Shown: piece after piece, positions 33,779 to 42,652 of the stretch
Layout of the letters: each line of letters starts with the position of its first letter
How positions within the stretch are numbered: position 1 is the stretch's first letter
Assembly: GCA_030834695.1 (NCBI GenBank)
Contig: JAUQXK010000083.1
Span: 1-50,381 of the forward strand
Length of the DNA stretch: 50,381 nt
Source of the DNA: Desulfobacterales bacterium
GTDB taxonomy: Bacteria; Desulfobacterota; Desulfobacteria; Desulfobacterales; SpSt-501
Reading direction: 5' to 3'
Translations under genes and position numbers: made by a program
Notes under the pieces: generated by a model
Seen by the model: the letters and a program-made list of their open reading frames with translations, nothing else
Told to the model about the DNA's origin: nothing
The model's database searches: none

Positions 33779-34990
33779 ATGAAAGAAGTTGTGATCGCAG
33801 GATACCTGAGGACGGCCCTGTCGCGCTCGCGCCCCAACGAGCCGGCCCGCGACTGGTTCTGCCGGATGCGGGCCGATGAGCTTCTCGCCAAGCTGCTGCC
33901 CGAACTGATCAAACGCACGGGCATCCCGGCCGAGGCGATCGACGATTTCCTGGTCGGCTGCGCCACGGCCGTGGGCGAGCAGTGGGCCTACGGCGGCCGG
34001 ATCCCCATTTTCATGGCGAACCTGCCGCATACCATCCCGGCCAAGTTCGTCGACCAGCAGTGCGGCTCTTCCATGGCCGGGGTTCAGATCGGCTTCATGG
34101 AGATCGCCCAGGAGTTCGCCGACGTGGTCCTGTGCGCCGGCTACGAGCACATGACCCGCGTGGCCATGGGCATGAGCAACGTGGAAAAGGGTCTTCTGGC
34201 CCCCAACATGACGCTGTTCCTCAGCCCCGAGTATCAGCATTGGGACATCATGACCAGCATGAACATGGGGCTGACCGCGGAGAAGCTGACGGCCCAATCC
34301 AAGATCGCCCGCAAGGAGATGGATCACTGGGGGGCGCGGTCGCATCAGCTGGCCGCACAGGCGAGGAGCCAAGGCTTCTTCAAGGACGAGATCCTGCCGA
34401 TCGAGGCGGTGCAGGCCGACGGCACCGTACTGCGGGTGGACACGGACCAGACCGTGCGCGACGACGCCACATACGAGGGCATGGCCGAGCTCAAACCGGC
34501 CTTCAAGAAGGACGGCGCGATCACGCCCGGCAACGCCTCGCCGCTGAACGCCGGCGCCACGGCCATGATCTTGATGTCCAAGGAAACGGCGAAAAAGAGA
34601 GGCATCCGGCCGCTGGCCACCATTCGCTCGATCGGATTCGCCGGGGTGGATCCGACCATAATGGGCGCCGGCCCGGTTCCGGCCAGCCGGAAGGCGCTCG
34701 AAAAAGCCGGGCTCCAGGCGGGCGACATCGACTTCTGGGAAATCAACGAGGCTTTCAGCGTCGTCGCCTTGAACTGCATCAAGGAACTGGGCATCGATCC
34801 GGACAAGGTCAACGCAATGGGAGGGGGCATCGCCATCGGCCATGCCTTGGGCGCCACCGGCGTTCGCTTGATCGGAACCTTGGCGCGGATTCTAAACGTC
34901 AAGGGCGGCCGTTACGGCTGCGCCAATGCCTGCGTGGGAGGCGGGCAGGGGGTCGCGACGATCATTGAAAAAGAGAGTTATGACTGGTAA
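33779..34990 (+). CDS. fadA: Thiolase (acetyl-CoA C-acyltransferase)
   Basis: The 403-residue product has the thiolase active residues: nucleophile C95 in VDQQCGSSMAG, His in GHALGATG, and the C-terminal NACVGGGQG cysteine. NEAFSVVALNC is the third conserved block. It cleaves 3-ketoacyl-CoA to acetyl-CoA and a shortened acyl-CoA. AAGGAGG precedes the ATG at 33779. The gene follows the fadB-like gene by 94 bases, and the pair would complete a beta-oxidation round. Confidence 0.93.
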   Translation: MKEVVIAGYLRTALSRSRPNEPARDWFCRMRADELLAKLLPELIKRTGIPAEAIDDFLVGCATAVGEQWAYGGRIPIFMANLPHTIPAKFVDQQCGSSMAGVQIGFMEIAQEFADVVLCAGYEHMTRVAMGMSNVEKGLLAPNMTLFLSPEYQHWDIMTSMNMGLTAEKLTAQSKIARKEMDHWGARSHQLAAQARSQGFFKDEILPIEAVQADGTVLRVDTDQTVRDDATYEGMAELKPAFKKDGAITPGNASPLNAGATAMILMSKETAKKRGIRPLATIRSIGFAGVDPTIMGAGPVPASRKALEKAGLQAGDIDFWEINEAFSVVALNCIKELGIDPDKVNAMGGGIAIGHALGATGVRLIGTLARILNVKGGRYGCANACVGGGQGVATIIEKESYDW

Positions 34991-34999
34991 AAAGGTAAC

Positions 35000-36121
35000 G
35001 TGTTCGCACCATTCTACGCGGCGATTGCCGACATTTCCGCAACCATTCGAAGGCACCGGGACCGGTTGGGCCGGCCGGTCATCGGTGTGCTGCCGGCTTA
35101 TTTCCCGCTGGAGCTGATCCATGCCGCCGGCGGATACCCGGTACAGCTCTGGGGCGCAGGGGTCGCGATCGATCACGCCGAAGCCTACCTCCAGCCCTAT
35201 TGCTGCTCGGTCGCGCGTTCGGTGCTTGAACTTGAAATGCGCGGCAGCGCGGGGCTGATCCAGGCCTATGTGTTCACCTCGCTCTGCGACACTCTGATCA
35301 ACCTACGAGAGCTTTATCGGCGCCTTTTCGATAAGCCCATCCTGGGGCTTTCCTTCCCCGTCACGCAATTCGCCGAGGGCCGGCGCGCCTTTCTCGCCGA
35401 TGCGGCCGAAAAAATCATAAAAGGGCTCGAAGCGGTTACCGGCCGCCGGGTGTCGGCTGATGCCCTGCGGGCGGCCGCCGGGCAGTTCGGCCGTGTGCGC
35501 TCGCTCCAGCGCGAGCTTTACCGCCTGCGCCGGGAAAGGCCCGGGGCGATCAAGAATGCGGATTTCCATGCCGTGCTCAAGGCCGGATTCTTTCTGCCGG
35601 TTGACGAATACGGCCGCTTGCTTGAAGACCTGCTGGTCCGGCTTGAATCGATTGCGGCACCGGCCGGCCGACGGCCGCGGCTGATATTAAGCGGAATGGT
35701 GTTCGACCCGCTGGAGGCCCAACGGCTTTTCGACGAGGTCGGCGCCGATGTGGTCGACGACGACTTTGCCAGCGGCTGGCGCACCGTATCCAAAGCGACC
35801 CTGCCGGTGGACGATCCGGTCGAAGGCATCGCGACGCACGTGTTCGGCGGCGCCCCGTGTTGCTGCATTCACCATCCGGAAAAGGATCGCCATGACTACC
35901 TGGTGAAGAAGATCAGGGACGCGGGCGCGGACGGAGTGGTCTTTTGGTATGTTAAATTCTGCGAACCGGATGCCTTTGACCGGCCCCAGTTGCTCGCGCG
36001 GCTCAAGCAGGAAGGTATTCCCGCCACCGTGTTGGAAATGGATCTCTCGATGAAAAGCGTCGAGTCGCTTCGAACTCGCATTCAGGCTTTCTGCGAGATG
36101 ATAGGAGGGTTGGAGATTTGA
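35000..36121 (+). CDS. 2-hydroxyacyl-CoA dehydratase/benzoyl-CoA reductase family subunit (BcrC/HgdB-like)
   Basis: The 373-residue product belongs to the HGD-D family: VIGVLPAYFPLELIHAAGGY near the N-terminus, PYCCSVARS (C68-C69), FTSLCDTLIN (C96), and GAPCCCIHHPEKDRHDYLVK then VKFCEPDAFD. The cysteines could ligate a [4Fe-4S] cluster. Family enzymes dehydrate 2-hydroxyacyl-CoAs or reduce benzoyl-CoA-type rings by radical chemistry, and need an ATP-hydrolysing activator. The start is GTG at 35000 after AAAAAGG. It overlaps the next subunit gene by four bases. No activator gene is in the window, so the exact reaction is open. Confidence 0.85.
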   Translation: MFAPFYAAIADISATIRRHRDRLGRPVIGVLPAYFPLELIHAAGGYPVQLWGAGVAIDHAEAYLQPYCCSVARSVLELEMRGSAGLIQAYVFTSLCDTLINLRELYRRLFDKPILGLSFPVTQFAEGRRAFLADAAEKIIKGLEAVTGRRVSADALRAAAGQFGRVRSLQRELYRLRRERPGAIKNADFHAVLKAGFFLPVDEYGRLLEDLLVRLESIAAPAGRRPRLILSGMVFDPLEAQRLFDEVGADVVDDDFASGWRTVSKATLPVDDPVEGIATHVFGGAPCCCIHHPEKDRHDYLVKKIRDAGADGVVFWYVKFCEPDAFDRPQLLARLKQEGIPATVLEMDLSMKSVESLRTRIQAFCEMIGGLEI

Positions 36122-37323
36122 CCCAGCTCGGCGCCTTCAAGAAAATGAAAGAGCTGATGACGCTCTATTACATTGAAGCCAAAACCGCTGCGGACAAGCC
36201 CGTCGCCTGGCTCACCAGCGGCGCACCGGTTGAATTCGTCTACGCCATGGGCGCCGTTCCGGTCTATCCGGAGAACTATGCCGCCATGTGCGCCGCCAGT
36301 CACCAGTCGGTCGCCCTCATGGAAGCGGCCGAGGCGGCCGGTTTTTCGCAGGACATCTGCGCTTACGCCCGCACCGATTTCGGCCAGGACCTGGTGCGCG
36401 GGGGCCCGGCCGGTGGGCTGCCGGCGCCGCATTTCCTGGTGTGCTCCACCAATATCTGCAAGACCGTGATCAAATGGTATGAGGTGGTCGCGCGGAAGTA
36501 CCAGGTGCCGCTCTTTGTGGTGGACACCCCCTTCCTGCACGATGGGCTGACGCCGGGGCTGGTCGATTATGTCGTCGCGCAATTCAGGCAGCTGGAACGG
36601 TTTCTGGAGAGCATGTTGAAGAAGCCGTTCGACCGGGACCGGCTGATCGAAGTGATCCGGCTGAGCCGGCAGGCCACCGGCCTGTGGAGAAAAATTCTCG
36701 ACCTGGGCCGGACCGTGCCAGTGCCGTTTACCTCGCTGGACGCCTTCATTCACATTGCGCCCATCGTAACCCTGCGCGGCACGCCGGCCTGCGTGGACTA
36801 CTACCAGCTGCTCTACGACGAAGTGTCCGGATTAGCCGAACGCCGGGTCGGATCGGTATCGGATGAGCGTTACCGCGTGCTCTGGGACAACCTGCCCATT
36901 TGGTTCAAGATGCGCCCGTTCGAAAAATTCTTCGGCGAGCGCCGCTGCGCCCTGGTCGCCGCCACCTATGCCAACAGCTGGGGCGGCCTGGAGGATTTCG
37001 CCGGCATTCAGACCCGTGACGCCATGGAGGCGTTGGCGGTATCTTACCTCAACATCTACATCAACTACGGTTTCGCGCAGCGCATCCGCTACCTCGCCCG
37101 GCTGATCGACGAATTCGGCCTGACCGGGTTCATCATGCACTCCAACCGTTCGTGCAAGCCTTATTCCGTGGGAATGTACCGCCTGAAGGAGGAACTCTCG
37201 CGGCTGACCGGCAAACCCGGCGTGGTCATCGAAGCCGACCAGAACGATCCGCGGGTGTTTGGCGACGCCCAGGTGGAGGCGCGTCTGGACACGTTTATCG
37301 AATCGATGGCGCCCGCCGCCTGA
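36118..37323 (+). CDS. 2-hydroxyacyl-CoA dehydratase/benzoyl-CoA reductase family subunit (BcrB/HgdA-like)
   Basis: The 401-residue product is the partner subunit: PVAWLTSGAPVEFVYAMGAV, AYARTDFGQDL, LVCSTNICKTVIKWYEVVAR with paired cysteines, a central helical region, IMHSNRSCKPYSVGM and the C-terminal VVIEADQNDPRVFGDAQVEA. These are typical of HgdA/BcrB-like chains. The start is TTG at 36118 overlapping the upstream stop (TTGA), with AGGAGGG 8 bases before it, which indicates coupled translation of a heterodimer. The reaction is unresolved: dehydration of a 2-hydroxyacyl-CoA or ring reduction are both possible. Confidence 0.85.
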   Translation: MTQLGAFKKMKELMTLYYIEAKTAADKPVAWLTSGAPVEFVYAMGAVPVYPENYAAMCAASHQSVALMEAAEAAGFSQDICAYARTDFGQDLVRGGPAGGLPAPHFLVCSTNICKTVIKWYEVVARKYQVPLFVVDTPFLHDGLTPGLVDYVVAQFRQLERFLESMLKKPFDRDRLIEVIRLSRQATGLWRKILDLGRTVPVPFTSLDAFIHIAPIVTLRGTPACVDYYQLLYDEVSGLAERRVGSVSDERYRVLWDNLPIWFKMRPFEKFFGERRCALVAATYANSWGGLEDFAGIQTRDAMEALAVSYLNIYINYGFAQRIRYLARLIDEFGLTGFIMHSNRSCKPYSVGMYRLKEELSRLTGKPGVVIEADQNDPRVFGDAQVEARLDTFIESMAPAA

Positions 37324-37405
37324 TCCCGGAGGCGCCGTTTCTTAACGCTCTGTTCGGTGCGACGGAAGACGGTAGTTCCGAGCAAAGCGCCGCCGACTGA
37401 AACCC

Positions 37406-38899
37406 ATGACCGATTTCAAGGAATACGACCAATACGACGGCCTTGGCCTGGCGGAGCTGATCCGTACCCGGCAGGTATCCGCGGCCGAGGTGTGCGAAGC
37501 GGCCGTGGCCCGCATCGAACGGTTCAACCCGAAGCTCAATGCGGTGGTGACGCCCCTGTTCGAGCTGGCCCGCCGAACGATCGCCCAGGGTCCGCCGGCA
37601 GGAGCTTTTCAGGGCGTTCCGTTCCTGCTAAAGGACCTGCTGGCGGCACTGGCCGGCGCGCCGCTTTCCTTCGGCTGCCGGGCGCTCAGGGACTTCGTGC
37701 CGGATCATGACAGTGAACTCGTCCGGCGCTTCAAACAAACCGGCCTGGTGATCCTGGGCAAGACCAACACGCCGGAGTTCGGTCTGGTGGCTTACACCGA
37801 ACCGGATCTGTTCGGCCCGACACGCAACCCCTGGGACTTGGGCCGTACGCCGGGCGGCTCCAGCGGCGGCGCAGCGGCTGCCGTGGCCACCGGCATGGTG
37901 CCCCTTGCCGGCGGCGGGGACGGCGGCGGGTCGATTCGAATCCCGGCCGCGTATTGCGGGCTTTTCGGTCTGAAGCCCTCGCGCGGGAGAAATCCAACGG
38001 GGCCCGATTTCGGGGAACTGTGGCAGGGGGCCGTGGTCGAGCATGTCATCACCCGGACGGTGCGGGACAGCGCCGCGATGCTGGATGCCACCTCCGGCGC
38101 GGATGCCGGCGCTCCTTTCGTGATCGCCCCGCCCGAGCGGCCCTATATCGAAGAGATCCGGCGCGAGCCGGGCCGTTTGCGAATCGCCTTCAACCTGTGT
38201 TCGCCGATCGGCACTGCCGTTCACCCGGAGAACGAGAAGGCCGTTCTGCAAACGGCGTTGATGCTCCAGCGGCTGGGCCACGAGGTCGATGAGGCCGCTC
38301 CGGACCTCGACGGCCGGGCCCTCGCCCGAAGCTATCTCACCATGCTGTACGGAGAGGTTGCGGCGGACCTCAAGGATCTGGGGTTGGTGCTGGGCCGGGC
38401 CGCCCGGCCGGATGACGTGGAAACGGGGACCTGGACCCTCGGGCTGCTCGGCCGCTGTGAACCGGCGGCCGCGATGGCCGCGGCCCGGCGCCTGTGGGGA
38501 AGGGCCGCCCGCGCGATGGGCCGTTTTCATGAAACCTACGATCTTTACCTGACTCCGACCACGGCCCAGCCGCCGGCCCGGATCGGCGAGCTCAAACCCC
38601 GGCCGTTCGAAGTCGGCGCCTTGAGGCTGGTCAACCGCCTCGGGCTCGGCCGCTGGCTGCGGCGCAGCGGCGTCATTGACCGGATCGCCATCCGGAATAT
38701 GGCGCGCACCCCGTTCACGCAGTTGGCCAACTTCACCGGCCAGCCGGCGATGTCCGTTCCGCTGCACTGGACGCGCGACGGCTTGCCCTGCGGCGTGCAT
38801 TTCATGGCGCGCATCGGCGACGAAGGGATGCTGTTCCGCCTGGCGGCTCAATTGGAGAAAGCGAGCCCCTGGTTTCACCGAAGACCGGCCCTCCTTTGA
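37406..38899 (+). CDS. Amidase-signature family hydrolase
   Basis: The 497-residue product has the Ser-cisSer-Lys triad of the amidase signature: K76 (PFLLKDLLA), cis-Ser S152 ([17 protein letters not shown]) and nucleophile S176 ([20 protein letters not shown]). The C-terminal half ([37 protein letters not shown]) resembles enzymes acting on aryl or cyclic amides such as 6-aminohexanoate-cyclic-dimer hydrolase. It is cytoplasmic, with no signal peptide. It lies 82 bases after the dehydratase pair and could release an acid from an amide before CoA activation. Subtypes cannot be separated by eye. Confidence 0.85.
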   Translation: MTDFKEYDQYDGLGLAELIRTRQVSAAEVCEAAVARIERFNPKLNAVVTPLFELARRTIAQGPPAGAFQGVPFLLKDLLAALAGAPLSFGCRALRDFVPDHDSELVRRFKQTGLVILGKTNTPEFGLVAYTEPDLFGPTRNPWDLGRTPGGSSGGAAAAVATGMVPLAGGGDGGGSIRIPAAYCGLFGLKPSRGRNPTGPDFGELWQGAVVEHVITRTVRDSAAMLDATSGADAGAPFVIAPPERPYIEEIRREPGRLRIAFNLCSPIGTAVHPENEKAVLQTALMLQRLGHEVDEAAPDLDGRALARSYLTMLYGEVAADLKDLGLVLGRAARPDDVETGTWTLGLLGRCEPAAAMAAARRLWGRAARAMGRFHETYDLYLTPTTAQPPARIGELKPRPFEVGALRLVNRLGLGRWLRRSGVIDRIAIRNMARTPFTQLANFTGQPAMSVPLHWTRDGLPCGVHFMARIGDEGMLFRLAAQLEKASPWFHRRPALL

Positions 38900-39012
38900 C
38901 ATTCGACGCATTTTAATTTAGGGTTCAGTTCGTACGGGTGACGGTGAAATGGCCAAACCTCTTCCAGCTGAGAGGTCTACCATGAATACCGGAAGCCAAA
39001 ACGAGCGTGCCG

Positions 39013-39054
39013 AAGGCCTCTGAGGGGATGTTTCGACCTTTAGAGGCCTTTTTT
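39013..39054 (+). terminator. Intrinsic terminator between amidase and uspA genes
   Basis: AAGGCCTCT (39013-39021) and AGAGGCCTT (39042-39050) form a 9-bp stem with a 20-base loop, followed by TTTT, making a six-T run with the stem end. Upstream, CCTCT and AGAGG (about 38965-38985) form a second small stem whose AGAGG could instead pair with the CCTCT of the terminator. So it either ends the catabolic operon or acts as a switch before uspA. Confidence 0.75.
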
Positions 39055-39113
39055 GTCCCTGCCGGGTCTCAACGGTCCAAGCCCGGGTTTCGAAAGAGAA
39101 AGGGGGTGCGAGC

Positions 39114-39554
39114 ATGTACGCGAAAATCCTGGTTCCGCTGGACGGGTCTGCCAGAGCCGAGAGAATCCTGCCGCATGTGGAGCAGATGGCCCGGTCATTC
39201 GGGTGCAAGGTCATCCTGCTGCAGGTGGTCGAGCCGATCGTCACCGTGAGCAGCGCGGACGTCTTCGTTCCCGTGACCGATTCGTTCAGCGCCAAACTGG
39301 AGCAGGCCCAGGTCTACCTCAACGATCTCAAGAGAAAGCTTCAGGAAAAGCGGATCGATGCGGAGTCGCGCGTGATCGGCAGCACCATCGTCGATGCCAT
39401 CTGCGAGGCGGCCGAGCTTGAAAAAGCGGACCTGATCGCCATGGCCAGCCACGGCCGCACCGGCGCGGCCCGGGTATTTTACGGCAGCGTGGCCGCGGGG
39501 GTTCTGCACCGGGTCGACCGGCCCCTGCTGATCATTCGTTCACGCGAAGACTGA
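39114..39554 (+). CDS. Universal stress protein (UspA family, ATP-binding type)
   Basis: The 146-residue product is a single complete UspA domain: YAKILVPLDGSARAERILPH, VVEPIVTVSS, and the ATP-binding segment MASHGRTGAARVFYGSVAAG (GxxG-9x-G-S). It starts 60 bases after an intrinsic terminator, with GGGGGT upstream of the ATG. The downstream ThDP-enzyme gene is convergent, so this is a single-gene transcript. Role is stress-linked nucleotide sensing by family knowledge only. Confidence 0.88.
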   Translation: MYAKILVPLDGSARAERILPHVEQMARSFGCKVILLQVVEPIVTVSSADVFVPVTDSFSAKLEQAQVYLNDLKRKLQEKRIDAESRVIGSTIVDAICEAAELEKADLIAMASHGRTGAARVFYGSVAAGVLHRVDRPLLIIRSRED

Positions 39555-39572
39555 CGGGCGTAGACAGCGGAT

Positions 39573-41321
39573 TCAGTAGGGGTCCTCGCTCAAGGGCTCG
39601 ATCCCGGATTCCTTGAGCCAGGAGTAGACCGGCGGAATCCGCTCCTCGATCGGCCGGGTGACCACATCGATGAAGCACGGCTCCTCACCGGAGAAGGCGG
39701 CGGCCAAGCCGCTCTCAAGCTGCTGCGGGGTCTCGACCCGGAACGAACGCAGGCCGAAGGCCGACGCCACCCGGGCCATGTCGAGGGCCTTGAAGTCGAC
39801 GGACAGATAACGGCTTTCGGAATGGATTTTTTGCAGGGTCTTGATCCAGCCGAAGGAGCCGTTGTTGAAATGGATCAGGACGGCCGGAACCCGGTAGCGA
39901 ACCAGCGTTTCCAGCTCGCCGCAGGACATGCCCATGCTGCCGTCGCCGAAAAGCCCGACGGGCCTTGCTTCCGGGCGCGCCAGCCAGGCACCGGCCACTC
40001 CCGGAATGGCGTAGCCGAGTCCGCCGTAGGCGCGCGGAATGATGAAGCGCGAACGGTCGTGGTTGAGCTTGAGGTAGCGCGTCACGTACGGAGTGGCCGT
40101 GCCGGCGTCGGCGATGACGACGGCCGGCTCGCACATGATCCGGTTGAGCGAGCCGATGACGCGCTGCGGCGACAGCGGGGTTTCATCGCCGGCCAGGACC
40201 GCCGCGGCCTTGGCCCAGAACTGATGGCGGCTGCGGTTGAGATGTTCGATCCAGCCCTCCGCATCGGGCCGGCTGCCCTTTCCCAGTTCGGTCAGGATAT
40301 CTTCCAGGACCAGCCGGGCATCGCCCACGACCGCGTCCTCGACCGTATAGTTGTTGCCGATGATGCGCGGATTGATATCCACCTGCAGGATCTTGCGCCC
40401 CGGCCGTTCGGACGGCAGCGTCCAGCGCACCGTCGACACCGATCCCAGCTTGCAGCCGACGTACAGCAGCACGTCGCCTTCCTCGACGGCCCGCATGGCA
40501 TGCGGGTGGTAGCCGTTGTCGCCGATCACACCCAGCGCCAGGGAATGCTGGTCGGGCATGATGCCCTGGCCGGAAATCGTTGTCACCACCGGCGCGTTGA
40601 TGCGCTCGGCCAGCGCCAGCACCGCGCTGCGCGCCTGGGAATGGTTGGCGCCGCCGCCGACGATCAAGACCGGGCGTTTGGCTTCGGTCAGATGCCGGGC
40701 GACCCGCGTGATCGCATCCGGACTGCCGCGGAAGCGCATGGACGGGTAAGTTTTGCACTCCGGTTCGGCGTGCAGCGAAACCTGGTCGACGGGGATCCGG
40801 CCGACGACGGTTTCGGTCGGAAAGGCGAGATGGACCGCACCCGGACACCCTGAGGTGGCCACCCGGAACGCCCGGCGCACCGTTTCGGGGATTTTAACGG
40901 CCAGTTTGAGGAAGTTGGACCATTTGCTGATGGACTCGAAGAACACATGATGATCCATTTCGGTAATGGTGCCCTTGCCTTCGCCGGACAGGCTGACCCC
41001 GCTCGTGAACAGCAGGATGGGAATGGACGATGCGTTGGCCTCGGCGATCCCCGGCGCCGAATAAAGCGCGCCGGCACCCGAAGGGCATTCGCACACGCCG
41101 GGCCGGTGGGACAGGCGGGCGTACACATCGGCCATGAAGCCGGCCGAGCGTTCGTCGCGTGCCAGAATGTGGCGAATGGCGTCGCGGCGTTCGTAAAGGG
41201 CCTGATAGAGCGGCACGGACGTGTCGCCGGGTACGCCGAACACATAGCGGACATCATAGGCCTCGAGGATCCGGACCAGGGCCTGAGCGCCGTTGATGGA
41301 AGCAGCATCCGTTGCGTTCAT
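39573..41321 (-). CDS. Thiamine-diphosphate-dependent enzyme (acetolactate-synthase-like)
   Basis: The 582-residue product has the three-domain architecture of the POX/ALS family. The catalytic Glu lies in ILARDERSAGFMADVYARLS, the central FAD/DHS-like domain contains KRPVLIVGGGANHSQARSAV, and the ThDP/Mg motif is GDGSMGMSCGELETLVRYRV followed by NNGSFGWIK. It cleaves or forms a C-C bond next to a carbonyl; acetolactate synthase, 2-hydroxyacyl-CoA lyase, oxalyl-CoA decarboxylase and benzaldehyde-lyase-type activities all share this fold. No acetolactate-synthase small subunit is nearby, so true ALS is less likely. CAGGAGG precedes the ATG. Confidence 0.85.
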   Translation of the reverse strand: MNATDAASINGAQALVRILEAYDVRYVFGVPGDTSVPLYQALYERRDAIRHILARDERSAGFMADVYARLSHRPGVCECPSGAGALYSAPGIAEANASSIPILLFTSGVSLSGEGKGTITEMDHHVFFESISKWSNFLKLAVKIPETVRRAFRVATSGCPGAVHLAFPTETVVGRIPVDQVSLHAEPECKTYPSMRFRGSPDAITRVARHLTEAKRPVLIVGGGANHSQARSAVLALAERINAPVVTTISGQGIMPDQHSLALGVIGDNGYHPHAMRAVEEGDVLLYVGCKLGSVSTVRWTLPSERPGRKILQVDINPRIIGNNYTVEDAVVGDARLVLEDILTELGKGSRPDAEGWIEHLNRSRHQFWAKAAAVLAGDETPLSPQRVIGSLNRIMCEPAVVIADAGTATPYVTRYLKLNHDRSRFIIPRAYGGLGYAIPGVAGAWLARPEARPVGLFGDGSMGMSCGELETLVRYRVPAVLIHFNNGSFGWIKTLQKIHSESRYLSVDFKALDMARVASAFGLRSFRVETPQQLESGLAAAFSGEEPCFIDVVTRPIEERIPPVYSWLKESGIEPLSEDPY

Positions 41322-41359
41322 TGGGCCTCCTGATTCGTTTTGGCGGATTCTGGTTGCGG

Positions 41360-42544
41360 TTATGCTTTTTCAGGCAGACGCATGGACAACAGCGCCGTCA
41401 ACAGCGGTACGACCGGAAGCCAGGCCAGGACCGTCGGAAGCGAAAAGACGTCGGCCAGGCTGCCGATAATGGGGCTCATTACACCGCCGATGCCGAGCGA
41501 AAGACCCATCATCAGGCTGGAAACCATCGACCGGCCCCGAGGCGCGAGCTGCTGGCCCAGCGCCACCCCGAGCGGCAGGGTCGCCATCGAGAAAAATCCG
41601 GACAAAAAAGAGCACGGGTAGACCCACGCATCGCGTAGATACAGCGAAAGCAGCAGGGCCGGGGCGGTGATCAGATGGCTCACAATAAAAATCGGTCGGT
41701 AGCGGGTGCGGTCGGCCAGGCTGCCGGCCACCAGCCCGCTGAGTGCGCCCGCGAGCGTGAACAACGCCGTCACCACACCGATCGATACCAGTGAATATCC
41801 CTCGCGGGCGTACATCAGGGGAAAGAATGTGACGAAGACCTGGCTGACGAAGGCCCGCAGCACCATCACCAGCCAGAGCACGGCGATCGACTTCCAGGCG
41901 CCGCCCAGGGCTTCCTTCAATGAGCCGATGAACCCGTGGGCCGCCAGGCCTTCGCCCTGAGGCATCGGCACCATCTTGAACAGGATCGCCATGAGCGGCA
42001 GCCCGATGACCATGGACAGCAGCGTGCCGCTTGGACCATAGGCCGCCACGAGGGCGGTGATGATGATCGGCCCGACCCCGAAGGCCAGGGTGCCGCCCGC
42101 ATTGAAGACGGACATGCAGAAGCTGAAGTGCCGGCCGGAAAAGGAGGCGATCATGCCGGCCACCGGCGGGTGGAACATGGACTGGCCGATCGAGCCCAGA
42201 CACACGAACAGGATCAGGGCCAGGAAACTCGGCGCCACCCCCACGAGCGGGATGAAGATCAGGGACAGGATCGGCCCCCCGAGAATGAAGAGCCGCGTTC
42301 GGTAGTGGTCCGCGAAATAGCCCGAAATCGGCTGGACGATGAACATCAGGAAACGGTGGATGCCGGCCAGCAGCCCAACTTGAGCGAGGCTCAGCGTAAA
42401 CATGTCGGCGAAGACCGGCAGCAGCGGGCTGACGAACGAGCCGTACAGGTCACCGGTGAAGTGCACCAGCCAAAGGGCGAATATCACGCGGATGTTGGCC
42501 TTGGTTGGATCCGCCGTGAAGCAGCTTGTTCGATGGTCAGACAT
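41360..42544 (-). CDS. MFS transporter (fosmidomycin-resistance-like, FSR type)
   Basis: The 394-residue product has about 12 hydrophobic segments: FALWLVHFTGDLYGSFVSPL in the first, GLLAGIHRFLMFIVQPISGY with the loop-2 region YFADHYRTRLFILGGP, and later GALSGLVAGSLADRTRYRPI. It is an inner-membrane proton-coupled exporter or importer. The ATG at 42544 lies 5 bases after the T-run of an intrinsic terminator and has no ribosome site, so the true start may be internal or the gene's 5' control region may have been altered by rearrangement. It is cotranscribed with the ThDP-enzyme gene (38-base gap). The substrate is unknown. Confidence 0.82.
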   Translation of the reverse strand: MSDHRTSCFTADPTKANIRVIFALWLVHFTGDLYGSFVSPLLPVFADMFTLSLAQVGLLAGIHRFLMFIVQPISGYFADHYRTRLFILGGPILSLIFIPLVGVAPSFLALILFVCLGSIGQSMFHPPVAGMIASFSGRHFSFCMSVFNAGGTLAFGVGPIIITALVAAYGPSGTLLSMVIGLPLMAILFKMVPMPQGEGLAAHGFIGSLKEALGGAWKSIAVLWLVMVLRAFVSQVFVTFFPLMYAREGYSLVSIGVVTALFTLAGALSGLVAGSLADRTRYRPIFIVSHLITAPALLLSLYLRDAWVYPCSFLSGFFSMATLPLGVALGQQLAPRGRSMVSSLMMGLSLGIGGVMSPIIGSLADVFSLPTVLAWLPVVPLLTALLSMRLPEKA

Positions 42545-42549
42545 AACGC

Positions 42550-42575
42550 AAAAAAAACCCAGTCTCGAGGACTGG
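42550..42575 (-). terminator. Strong intrinsic terminator, probably of a former tRNA-Pro gene
   Basis: On the minus strand CCAGTC (42575-42570) and GACTGG (42564-42559) form a 6-bp stem with a 5-base loop, followed by G and eight T (42557-42550). It lies 15 bases downstream of the tRNA-Pro remnant on the same strand. Confidence 0.8.
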
Positions 42576-42590
42576 AGTAAAGGGCAAAAT

Positions 42591-42636
42591 CGGTCGGCGC
42601 GAGCGGAGTCGAACCAACGACCCCGCGTCCCGAACG
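42591..42636 (-). pseudogene. Displaced 3' half of tRNA-Pro(CGG)
   Basis: Read on the minus strand this segment (CGTTCGGGACGCGGGGTCGT... to ...CGCGCCGACCG) aligns with the anticodon loop through the 3' end of the intact tRNA-Pro at 47259-47335. About 8 of 46 columns differ, one of them a gap. The D-arm half is missing, the T-stem pairs poorly, and the terminal CCA is CCG. A terminator follows. It is best read as the 3' fragment displaced when an island integrated at this tRNA. Confidence 0.6.
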
Positions 42637-42652
42637 TAAATTCCAGCTTTTG

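Noticed and set aside
37628-38911. 427-codon minus-strand frame opposite the amidase gene
   Set aside because: A shadow of GC-rich coding sequence; the amidase has its full catalytic triad.
38925-39010. Known riboswitch (fluoride, cyclic di-GMP, guanidine) upstream of uspA
   Set aside because: I compared the remembered conserved cores of these classes with the sequence and found no convincing match; only simple hairpins remain.
39573-41321. ThDP enzyme as sulfoacetaldehyde acetyltransferase linked to the TauE/SafE exporters
   Set aside because: Its N-terminal and active-site segments do not look like Xsc, and the exporters are 27 kb away in a different operon.
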